A stretch of 6,993 nucleotides of DNA from an uncultured Clostridia bacterium (GTDB taxonomy: Bacteria; Bacillota; Clostridia; TANB77; CAG-508): the NCBI GenBank assembly GCA_947631315.1, contig CANRLA010000071.1, forward strand, positions 1 through 6,993. Direction: 5' to 3'. Shown here in pieces: positions 1-5,592 of this stretch (within the stretch, counting starts at the first letter, position 1; the number at the start of each line of letters is the position of its first letter). The notes beneath the pieces are model-generated. The model saw only the letters and a program-made list of their open reading frames with translations. It was not told the origin of the DNA and did not search any database. Both the position numbers and the translations under genes were made by a program.

Positions 1-646
1 GCTACCAAATATAAATACTAAAATAGCTAAAAATGGATTCTTCATTTTTACTTTTTCGTTTTTCTTTGTAGCATTTAATAAATTAATTAGTTTATATCTT
101 GAAATTGTCATTGTGTTAAAAATTAGAACTAGCAGATACATTACTGCAAAATATATACAGGTCTTGATGCAAGCATCTTTTGAGAATACAAAATGAAATT
201 CACTCATATCAGCCTCAAAAAGTTTTGCAACTAATATAGACATAAATTGTGATGCAAATATACCAATTATAATTCCGAGCTAGAAGTGATATTAATCCTA
301 CCAATATTGTTTCTAATAAAATAATTTTAGATATTTGCCTTTTTCCCATTCCAAGTGTCATATATATACCAAATTCTTTTTTTCTTCTATTTATCAAAAA
401 ATTATTTGCATATACAATTAATAATCCTAATACTACTGATACAAATACAGACACGAATCCAAGCATACTTATCAAAAGATTAATCATTTCGTGTGTTGAT
501 TTTGATACCTCTAGCATTGCTTGTTGACTGTCTAACGAGTTAAACATATAAAATATAGCTACACCCAAAACTAATGTTAAAAAATATATGCTATAGTCTT
601 TTATACTTTTGGCCATATTTTTTATTGATAACTTAAAAACAATCAT
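1..646 (-). CDS. BceB-like FtsX-family ABC permease, 5' part, frameshifted, cut by window edge
   Basis: This is the N-terminal third of a BceB-type permease, the membrane half of a peptide-antibiotic detoxification and sensing transporter. The frame from ATG 646 runs 123 residues, with membrane segments near 18-36 and 57-84. A conserved FtsX-type stretch follows (NRRKKEFGIYMTLGMGKRQ, 86-104), then a third hydrophobic segment from about 108. At codon 124 (CGG, 277-275) the frame turns to unrelated sequence and stops at 217-215. Skipping the C at 277 gives 92 open codons (starting GIIIGIFASQF) that complete the third membrane segment and continue to base 1. The family is about 650 residues, so most of the gene lies outside. 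The start has a strong GGAGGTGA site and overlaps the ATPase gene by 14 bp, implying coupled translation. The family is clear; whether the gene is functional is open. Confidence 0.85.
275..277 (-). other. Frameshift point in the permease gene at a CGG codon
   Basis: The minus strand reads GCT CGG AAT. Reading GCT, skipping C, then GGA ATT ATA restores a typical FtsX membrane helix and stays open to the window edge. One extra base (G at 277 on the plus strand) explains this better than a two-base loss, because LLA-GIIIG is a natural join. The site resembles the HK frameshift at 2313-2308. Confidence 0.8.
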
Positions 647-1400
647 TCAAATCACCTCCAAGAAGTGTTTGTACTTCAATTATCTTCTCAAAGAATTGTT
701 TTCTTGTATCATTACCTTTTATTAATTCATTAAAAATTTTTCCATCCTTAATAAATAAAATTCTATTGGTATAGGAAGCTGTAAAAGCATCGTGAGTTAC
801 CATTAAAATTGTTGCTTGCAATTTTTGATTAAGATATTCAAAGTTTTCTAATAATTGCCTAGCTGATTTTGAATCTAGACTACCAGTTGGCTCATCTGCA
901 AGTACAAGTTTTGGATTAGTAATAATTGCTCTACATATAGCAACTCTTTGTTTTTGTCCGCCTGAAACTTGATAAGGATATTTCTTTAAAATTTCTTTTA
1001 TTTCCAAATTTTCTGCTATTTTCTCAACTTTTCTTTCAATTTCTCTGGCATTTACTTTCTGAATCGTCAAAGCTAAAGCAATATTTTCATAGCAAGTTAA
1101 AGTATCTAATAAGTTAAAATCTTGAAAAATAAATCCGAGTTCTTCTCTTCTAAATTTATTTAATTTATTTCCTTTTAATTTTGTAATATCTTCTTGATTC
1201 ACAACTATATGACCTGAGGTAACTTTGTCTATTGTAGAGATGCAATTTAAAAGTGTAGTCTTCCCTGAACCACTTGCACCCATTATACCTACAAATTCTC
1301 CTTTATTCACATTAAAACTAATATTATCTATTGCCTTGCTCAAGTTTGACTTGGTTCCATAATATTTTTCAATATTTTGTACTTCTAAGATTCTTTCCAT
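633..1400 (-). CDS. BceA-like ABC transporter ATPase
   Basis: This 255-residue protein is the cytoplasmic ATPase of a BceAB-type peptide detoxification transporter (MacB/LolD-like ATPase family). All motifs are intact: Walker A GASGSGKTT (41-49), Q-loop FQDF (92-95), signature VSGGQKQRV (145-153), Walker B LVLADE (165-170) with PTGSLD following, and H-loop VTHD (201-204). Its length matches the family's roughly 250 residues. AAGGAG sits 8 nt before the ATG, supporting this start. The gene overlaps the permease gene by 14 bp, so the two are cotranscribed. It has its own promoter at 1490-1462 and a palindrome at 1530-1507 that is probably the binding site of the neighbouring response regulator. 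An ATPase of another MacB-like exporter is possible, but the adjacent BceRS-like pair and the large FtsX permease favour the Bce type. Confidence 0.93.
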   Translation of the reverse strand: MERILEVQNIEKYYGTKSNLSKAIDNISFNVNKGEFVGIMGASGSGKTTLLNCISTIDKVTSGHIVVNQEDITKLKGNKLNKFRREELGFIFQDFNLLDTLTCYENIALALTIQKVNAREIERKVEKIAENLEIKEILKKYPYQVSGGQKQRVAICRAIITNPKLVLADEPTGSLDSKSARQLLENFEYLNQKLQATILMVTHDAFTASYTNRILFIKDGKIFNELIKGNDTRKQFFEKIIEVQTLLGGDLNDCF

Positions 1401-1461
1401 ATATAAAACTCCTTCCCAAAATTCGCTTTATAATCTTCCATTGATTATTATAGTAAGTTAA

Positions 1462-1490
1462 ATTATAATATCTTCTAAAAGATGTATCCA
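1462..1490 (-). promoter_or_regulatory. Promoter of the bceAB-like operon
   Basis: On the minus strand a perfect -10 TATAAT (1467-1462) lies 17 bp after a weak -35, TGGATA (1490-1485, 4 of 6 consensus bases). A weak -35 next to a good -10, downstream of a palindrome, fits a promoter that needs an activator. The start codon is 61 bp further on. Confidence 0.55.
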
Positions 1491-1499
1491 TCGATTTAG

Positions 1500-1530
1500 C
1501 TTACAAAAACCTTACACTTTTGTAAGGTTT
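1500..1530 (-). promoter_or_regulatory. Candidate response-regulator operator, copy 1, with an extra half-site
   Basis: A perfect inverted repeat has 10-bp arms (1507-1516 and 1521-1530) around 4 nt; its core is CCTTACA-N4-TGTAAGG. A third half-site, TGTAAG (1505-1500 on minus), follows as a direct repeat 11 bp downstream, one helical turn. The palindrome ends 16 bp before the -35. A second copy precedes the response regulator operon at 3523-3546. BceR-like regulators are known to bind inverted repeats upstream of their transporter genes. That this regulator binds here is inference. Confidence 0.65.
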
Positions 1531-1549
1531 AGATAAAAAAATATTATAA

Positions 1550-1701
1550 AATTACATAAATATAGTTATTTTGAATAAGCCGCGCAGCGACCAACCGGAG
1601 CGTCAGCGTAGGGCGAATGAAGCAAATTACATACAAGTGCCTTTATGGCATTTTGGAATTTGCGACAGCAAGGCATGAAAAATAACTATATTTATGTAAT
1701 T
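1550..1701. mobile_element. MITE-like 152-bp element with perfect 23-bp terminal inverted repeats
   Basis: The ends 1550-1572 and 1679-1701 are exact reverse complements over 23 bp. The 106-bp interior is unlike its surroundings: 1574-1617 is GC-rich (for example GCCGCGCAGCG and CCGGAGCG). The second half contains nested hairpins, with stem GCAAATT (1622-1628) pairing with AATTTGC (1657-1663), and AAGTGCC (1635-1641) pairing with GGCATTT (1647-1653, one G-U) around a 5-nt loop. There is no transposase and no convincing target duplication. The element starts 2 bp after the kinase stop codon and ends 19 bp from the palindrome, so it separates the kinase from the transporter genes. It could be a miniature transposable element, another dispersed structured repeat, or a terminator-like hairpin. 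Confidence 0.6.
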
Positions 1702-1703
1702 AT

Positions 1704-2724
1704 TTATATTGTACTTAAATAACTATTATTTGGAAATATTAATCTTACTTCTGTTCCTTCATTTTGGACTGACTCTAATTCTATATTCATACCTAATTTA
1801 TTACATAATTTTTTGCATAAATATAAGCCAATTCCTGTAGACTTTTTATTTAATATTCTGCCATTTGTTCCTGTAAATCCCTTTTCAAATACTCTAGAGG
1901 TTTCTCCTTTTTTTATTCCCATTCCATTATCTTTTATATATAAAACAACATTTTCTCTTCCTTTAAATCCATAAATTTCAATTTCAGCTTGTTCCTCTTT
2001 TTTCCTATATCTTATACTATTTTGAATAATTTGATTTAAAATAAATGTTGTCCATTTGCTATCAGTATTTACATATATATCTAAATCGTGTGTATTAATG
2101 GATATTTTTTCTTCAATTAAAACTTTTCTATTCTTTTTTATACACTCATTTACTATATTTTCTAATTTACTTTTCCTTATATAATAATCTTGGTTAGCTG
2201 TATTACTTCTAGCATAATATAAGGCTTGTTCAACATAATTTTCTATTTTATCTAACTCCTCGTCTATGCTCATTGTAGCTTCATTTTTATTATTTTCAAC
2301 TATCATCTTACCGACTAGCTATTGGTATCTTTATTTCATGAATCCACATTTCTATATATTCTTTGTAATCCTCAGTCAAATATTTATAGTTATTTACATT
2401 TTCAATCATTGATTTATCAATTTGCTCTAATATATCTTTTAAAATCTTTCCTTCTACAAAACTAGAATTTTCAATAATTTCTGTTATTAAATATTTTTCC
2501 TTTAACTCATCTAGTGTTTTATAAATATTTTCATAATATACTTTTTTCTTAAAATACTCGATTACAATGGAAATGAAATATAAAATTAGCATGATTAGTG
2601 GAATATAAATTTTTATAAAATTTCCATAATGATAACAAAGCAAAAATATTTCTATAGTTGCAATTCCAAATGCAATTAAACTAATTTGCAAAATTTTATC
2701 CTTTATAAAACTACTAAATTTCAT
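1704..2724 (-). CDS. BceS-like intramembrane-sensing histidine kinase, split by a +1 frameshift
   Basis: The kinase phosphorylates the adjacent regulator; BceS-type kinases sense peptide antibiotics through their BceAB transporter rather than a large external domain. The first frame (2724-2308, 138 aa) has two membrane segments (about 12-31 and 38-57) with only a short loop between, then the H-box WIHEIKIPIAS with phospho-acceptor His129. It ends CGG TAA. Skipping the C at 2313 joins it to the second frame to give 339 residues, the normal family length. In joined numbering the N-box asparagines are about 230 and 235, G1 DNGMGI 265-270, F-box FEKGF 279-283 and G2 STGIGL 295-300. AGGAG lies 6 nt before the ATG and overlaps the end of the regulator gene. 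The second frame also has an ATG at 2306, one base after the first stop (TAAGATG), so two coupled proteins are possible. Confidence 0.87.
2308..2313 (-). other. Frameshift point in the kinase gene: CGG codon followed directly by TAA
   Basis: The minus strand reads GCT AGT CGG TAA G ATG. Dropping the C at 2313 gives AGT GGT AAG ATG ATA, which continues the dimerisation helix as PIAS-GKMIVENN and runs to the stop at 1704. The break falls eight residues after the phospho-acceptor histidine, between the dimerisation and ATP-binding regions. Confidence 0.82.
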
Positions 2725-2733
2725 ATTTCTCTC

Positions 2734-3402
2734 CTATTTTAATATATATCCTTGTCCTCTCTTTGTTTCTAATAACTCTTTTAAATTTAATTCTTCTAAT
2801 TTATTTCTTAATCTAGTTATATTTACTGTTAGCGTATTATCATCAACAAAACTATCGCTATCCCATAAATAATCCATAATTTCTTCTCGTGATACTATTT
2901 TTCCTCTTTTCTCGTTTAAATATTTAAATATCTTAAGTTCATTTTTAGTTAAATCAATTTCTTTTTCATCTTTGATTATCGTACTATTTGATAAGTTAAT
3001 AATAAAATCACCAGCATCAATTTTATCTTGATTTTTTCCAATGTTGCTTCTTCTTAATAGTGAATTTGTTTTAGCAAGTAAAATCTGAATATTAAATGGC
3101 TTCGTAATATAGTGGTCTGCTCCATAATTTATGCTTAATAATTCATCTACCTCACTATCTTTGCTTGTTATCATGATTATTGGTACATTAGATTGCTTTC
3201 TAATCTCCCTACAAATATATTCTCCGTCTGCATCAGGTAAGTTGATATCCAATAATACTAGATTTGGATTTATGTTTAAAATATCTTGTATGGTATTATC
3301 AAACTTATTTAAAGATTCAGCCTTATAACCATTATTATTAAAAAAGATTTCCAGTTCGTTTCGTAATTTTTCATCATCTTCTACAATTAGAATTTTTTGC
3401 AT
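2734..3402 (-). CDS. BceR-like OmpR-family response regulator
   Basis: This 222-residue DNA-binding response regulator has an N-terminal receiver domain (1-120) and a C-terminal winged helix (about 125-222). Receiver residues, counted from ATG 3402, are the acidic pair in VEDDEK, phospho-acceptor Asp52 in LLDINLP, Thr79 in MITS and Lys101 in ITKPFN. The DNA-binding half shows LTKNELKIFKYL, VSREEIMDYLW and the C-terminal GQGYILK typical of OmpR/PhoB proteins. I prefer ATG 3402 to the upstream in-frame ATG 3426, because the receiver domain begins at MQKILIVEDD and AAAGGA precedes 3402 at about 11 nt, whereas 3426 has no clear ribosome site. The stop is 9 bp from the kinase start, so the two form an operon. 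A probable operator at 3546-3523 suggests autoregulation. Confidence 0.92.
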   Translation of the reverse strand: MQKILIVEDDEKLRNELEIFFNNNGYKAESLNKFDNTIQDILNINPNLVLLDINLPDADGEYICREIRKQSNVPIIMITSKDSEVDELLSINYGADHYITKPFNIQILLAKTNSLLRRSNIGKNQDKIDAGDFIINLSNSTIIKDEKEIDLTKNELKIFKYLNEKRGKIVSREEIMDYLWDSDSFVDDNTLTVNITRLRNKLEELNLKELLETKRGQGYILK

Positions 3403-3498
3403 AAAAATCTTATTCCTTTCTCTCATTTGCTTTGTTCATTCTCGAAAGTATAAATGGGTTTACTTTTATATTATTTTTTACTCTATACAACTACTTAC

Positions 3499-3504
3499 AT
3501 TATA
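3499..3504 (-). promoter_or_regulatory. -10 element of the response regulator/kinase operon
   Basis: A perfect TATAAT lies at 3504-3499 on the minus strand, 96 bp before the preferred start codon. No good -35 exists at 16-18 bp: the hexamer at 17 bp spacing is GGTTAT, which overlaps the palindrome at 3523-3546. This fits an activator-dependent promoter. A lone TGTAAG half-site (3499-3494) abuts the -10. Confidence 0.5.
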
Positions 3505-3522
3505 TCATAAAGAGTATAAAAA

Positions 3523-3546
3523 TAACCTTACAATTTTGTAAGGCTA
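3523..3546 (-). promoter_or_regulatory. Candidate response-regulator operator, copy 2
   Basis: The inverted repeat has 10-bp arms (3523-3532 and 3537-3546) with one mismatch around a 4-nt spacer. Its core, CCTTACA-N4-TGTAAGG, is identical to that at 1507-1530. It ends 18 bp before the TATAAT, against 39 bp for copy 1; the 21-bp difference is about two helical turns. On the minus strand it begins 5 bp after the stop of the upstream permease gene and is followed by TTTTT, so it could also act as a weak terminator for that operon. Confidence 0.6.
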
Positions 3547-3551
3547 ACTAA

Positions 3552-4223
3552 TTAAATTTCCTTTCTTTCATAAATTTTGGAAGAAATTATAAACGATAAT
3601 ATGTATGTTATTATTATTGTAATACCCAAAACTGCCATTAAATAATCTTTTAACATTATAATAAAACTATCTAATGAGATATTAACAATTTTCATTAAAG
3701 TAGTTGTAATTAAAGATATACCTATCATCAATGCTACAATCATAACCATTTGTATAATTCTTCCTTTTTCAGCTCCAAATCTATACATAATTGGTATTTG
3801 AAATGCCTCTAAAAACATCATAGCTGAGAAACTTCCAACGATAATTGCTAATGTATTATTTAAGAATTCTTTGTTAATCATATCTCCTGTTTTTATACAT
3901 TGAATGATTATAGAAATCAATAATCCTAATAAACTGCCAAGTAATGTAAATAATAAAATATAAATATATCTCGCTTTCACTATGTCTTTTTTGTTGATAG
4001 GAAATGTAAGTAAATATCTATCTGTTTTTGCTAAATTATCATAGCTAAAACTACTTATAGCTATCATTCCAAAACATAATGTCATATATACAGGTAAAAA
4101 ATTTATCAAATTATTGTTAAGAAATGAGCAAACTATAAATATTAGTATCATAAATAATATTGTTGTTTTATATGAATTTAATGTTTGGAAGTCTTTTACA
4201 ATCAATCCTTTTATAGCATTCAT
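3552..4223 (-). CDS. ABC-2 type permease of a Ytr/Bcr-like transporter
   Basis: This 223-residue integral membrane protein has about six hydrophobic segments (roughly 20-36, 40-58, 86-108, 122-142, 153-176, 195-214). The cytoplasmic stretch between segments two and three (DRYLLTFPINKKDIVKARY, 68-86) matches the pattern of the ABC-2 permeases that accompany GntR/YtrA-regulated ATPases: a short charged region, then a Pro-containing turn and an Arg-Tyr entry into the membrane. Its ATG follows the ATPase stop codon by one base, and GGGGG about 9 nt upstream serves as ribosome site, so translation is coupled to the ATPase. The substrate cannot be read from the sequence. Related systems respond to cell-wall antibiotics or export peptides, so a role in envelope defence beside the Bce module is plausible but inferred. 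Confidence 0.82.
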   Translation of the reverse strand: MNAIKGLIVKDFQTLNSYKTTILFMILIFIVCSFLNNNLINFLPVYMTLCFGMIAISSFSYDNLAKTDRYLLTFPINKKDIVKARYIYILLFTLLGSLLGLLISIIIQCIKTGDMINKEFLNNTLAIIVGSFSAMMFLEAFQIPIMYRFGAEKGRIIQMVMIVALMIGISLITTTLMKIVNISLDSFIIMLKDYLMAVLGITIIITYILSFIISSKIYERKEI

Positions 4224-4224
4224 T

Positions 4225-5082
4225 TTATTTATCCCCCTTTATGTAAATTAGCATTATATCTTCTATTGTAGGCTTATCTATTATTGAAATATCATATTTT
4301 CTTTCAAATTCATATTTATTTTCAATTAATACATCGTATTCATACTTATTTTTCCTATATTTTATATAATCATTTTTATTAAAATTTTTAAATTCTTCTT
4401 CGGTACATTTTACTATCCCATAATTCTCTATAAGTTCATCTTTAGACTTTGTAAAAATAATTTTTCCATTATTTATAAATGTAATATAATCAGCAATGTG
4501 TTCTAAGTCTGATGTAATATGGCTAGATACAAATATCGAATGTTCTCCATCTTCTATAAATTCTTGAAAAATGTCTAATATATCATTTCGTGCCACAGGA
4601 TCTAAACTAGATGTTGGCTCATCTAATATTAACAATTTAGGCTTATGCGCTAGAGCAGTTGCTATTTTTAATTTCATTCTCATGCCACTTGAGTAATCTT
4701 TTGAAATCTTATCCTTTGGAAGATTAAACTTTTCTATGTATTTAAAATATAATTCCTCATCCCAATTTTTATAAAATTTCTTCATAATTTTGTTTATTCC
4801 TTTTGGGCTTAAATATTCCGATAAGAAACTATCATCTAGTATAACACCTATATCTTGCTTTATTTCTTTTTCATTCTGTTCTAAATTCATGCCAAATATC
4901 TTTACAATCCCCTTTGTCTTTTTTGTTATATTTAAAATTGTTTTTATTGTTGTTGTTTTTCCTGCTCCATTTTTGCCTATAAATCCCATAATCATTCCTT
5001 TTGGTAATGTTATATCAACATTTTGTAACTCGAATCCTTTATATTTTTTTGTTAAACCTTTGACTTCTAATGCATTTTCCAT
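4225..5082 (-). CDS. ABC transporter ATPase, YtrB/BcrA-like
   Basis: This 285-residue ATPase is the partner of the downstream ABC-2 permease. Walker A is GKNGAGKTT (36-44), Walker B LLILDEP (150-156), the D-loop SSLD (158-161) and the H-loop SSH (186-188). Two motifs deviate from the consensus: the signature reads SSGMR (131-135) instead of SGGQ, and the usual Q-loop glutamine appears replaced in VILDDSF (80-86). Similar changes are common in this ATPase group, so the protein is probably active. A C-terminal extension of about 75 residues after 210 is typical of BcrA-like ATPases. GGAGG within the last codons of the GntR gene lies about 12 nt before this ATG, and the GntR stop is only 4 bp away, so the three genes form one operon. 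Confidence 0.92.
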   Translation of the reverse strand: MENALEVKGLTKKYKGFELQNVDITLPKGMIMGFIGKNGAGKTTTIKTILNITKKTKGIVKIFGMNLEQNEKEIKQDIGVILDDSFLSEYLSPKGINKIMKKFYKNWDEELYFKYIEKFNLPKDKISKDYSSGMRMKLKIATALAHKPKLLILDEPTSSLDPVARNDILDIFQEFIEDGEHSIFVSSHITSDLEHIADYITFINNGKIIFTKSKDELIENYGIVKCTEEEFKNFNKNDYIKYRKNKYEYDVLIENKYEFERKYDISIIDKPTIEDIMLIYIKGDK

Positions 5083-5086
5083 AATA

Positions 5087-5464
5087 CTATTTATCCTCCA
5101 TATATAAAATATCCAACATACTCTGCATTTCCTCTTTGGAAATTTTACTTATTTTAGCAATTGAAACAGCCGTATCTATCAAATTTTCTACTTTTTGCAG
5201 TTGTTCTTCTCTTATAATTTCTACATTTTTATTTGCTATATAAGTTCCTTTCGCTGCAATAGTTTCAACATATCCTTCCTGTTCTAACCCCTCATAGGCA
5301 TTTTTTGTAGTTATAACACTTATTCTTAAATCTTTTGCTAAACTTCTAATTGAGGGCAACATCTCTCCTGCCTTTAATTCATTAGATATTATCTTGCTTT
5401 TAATTTGTTCTTTTATTTGTTCATATATAGGAATATTACTTGAATTACTTATGATTATATTCAT
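5087..5464 (-). CDS. GntR-family transcriptional regulator, YtrA subfamily
   Basis: This 125-residue repressor-type regulator has an N-terminal winged helix (about 10-78) containing the GntR hallmarks IPIYEQIKEQIKSKI, AGEMLPSIRSLAKDL and GLEQEGYVETIAAKGTYIA. The C-terminal part (80-125) is short and helical, with no effector-binding FCD or UTRA domain. That length and arrangement define the YtrA subfamily, which usually heads operons of ABC transporter genes and represses them until a cell-envelope antibiotic is present. It is the first gene of the operon with the ATPase and ABC-2 permease. GGGAG lies about 13 nt before the ATG, longer than ideal, but there is no better start and the alignment with the family begins here. 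The palindrome over the operon's -10 is its likely binding site. Confidence 0.92.
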   Translation of the reverse strand: MNIIISNSSNIPIYEQIKEQIKSKIISNELKAGEMLPSIRSLAKDLRISVITTKNAYEGLEQEGYVETIAAKGTYIANKNVEIIREEQLQKVENLIDTAVSIAKISKISKEEMQSMLDILYMEDK

Positions 5465-5491
5465 GGTTAAAATTTTTCTCCCTCTTTTTTG

Positions 5492-5510
5492 TGTATATAC
5501 AGTATATACA
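5492..5510. promoter_or_regulatory. Probable YtrA-type operator
   Basis: This is a perfect 19-bp palindrome, TGTATATACAGTATATACA, with 9-bp arms around one central base. Each GTATATAC unit is itself palindromic. It covers the -10 of the operon promoter (5506-5501), so a bound regulator would block RNA polymerase. Binding by the GntR protein encoded just downstream is inferred from position and from autoregulation being common in this subfamily. Confidence 0.75.
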
Positions 5511-5529
5511 GTTAAGATAAAAAAGTCAA
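5501..5529 (-). promoter_or_regulatory. Promoter of the GntR/ATPase/permease operon
   Basis: On the minus strand -35 TTGACT (5529-5524) and -10 TATACT (5506-5501) are separated by exactly 17 bp. Each is one base off the sigma-A consensus, so this should be a strong promoter held down by the overlapping operator. Confidence 0.78.
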
Positions 5530-5547
5530 TATATTTTTATAAAAAAT

Positions 5548-5577
5548 AAAAGATTATCTTTTTATTGATAACCTTTT
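5548..5577 (-). terminator. Intrinsic terminator of the YjbR/EVE gene unit
   Basis: The minus-strand RNA forms an 11-bp stem (5577-5567 with 5558-5548, including one G-U pair) around an 8-nt loop, then a U-rich tract, 15 bp after the stop codon at 5593. On the plus strand the same hairpin has one A-C mismatch and also ends in T6, but no gene approaches from that side. Confidence 0.65.
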
Positions 5578-5592
5578 TTGATATAGTTATAT

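Noticed and set aside
1550..1701. CRISPR repeat or integron attC-like site
   Set aside because: There is only one inverted pair and no direct repeats with spacers, and the core motifs of attC are not visible.
274..2320. Shared CTAG near both frameshift points as a possible recognition motif
   Set aside because: CTAG occurs many times elsewhere in the window, for example in the kinase and regulator genes, so its presence near both sites is not specific.
3131..3328. 65-codon open frame on the plus strand
   Set aside because: It lies wholly inside the response regulator gene on the opposite strand, has no domain pattern, and is explained by antisense reading of a conserved receiver domain.
3424..3426. 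Upstream ATG adding eight residues to the response regulator
   Set aside because: There is no ribosome site before it, and the added residues lie outside the conserved start of the receiver domain; ATG 3402 is better.
3440..3490. Short inverted repeats (AAAGTA/TACTTT and TACTCT/AGAGTA) in the regulator leader
   Set aside because: Arms are only six A/T-rich bases with long loops, which is expected by chance in this composition; no riboswitch or attenuator can be supported.
4790..5107. 105-codon open frame on the plus strand with hydrophobic translation
   Set aside because: It is antisense to the start of the ABC ATPase gene. The Phe/Ile-rich product is what AT-rich antisense sequence gives, and no ribosome site is evident.
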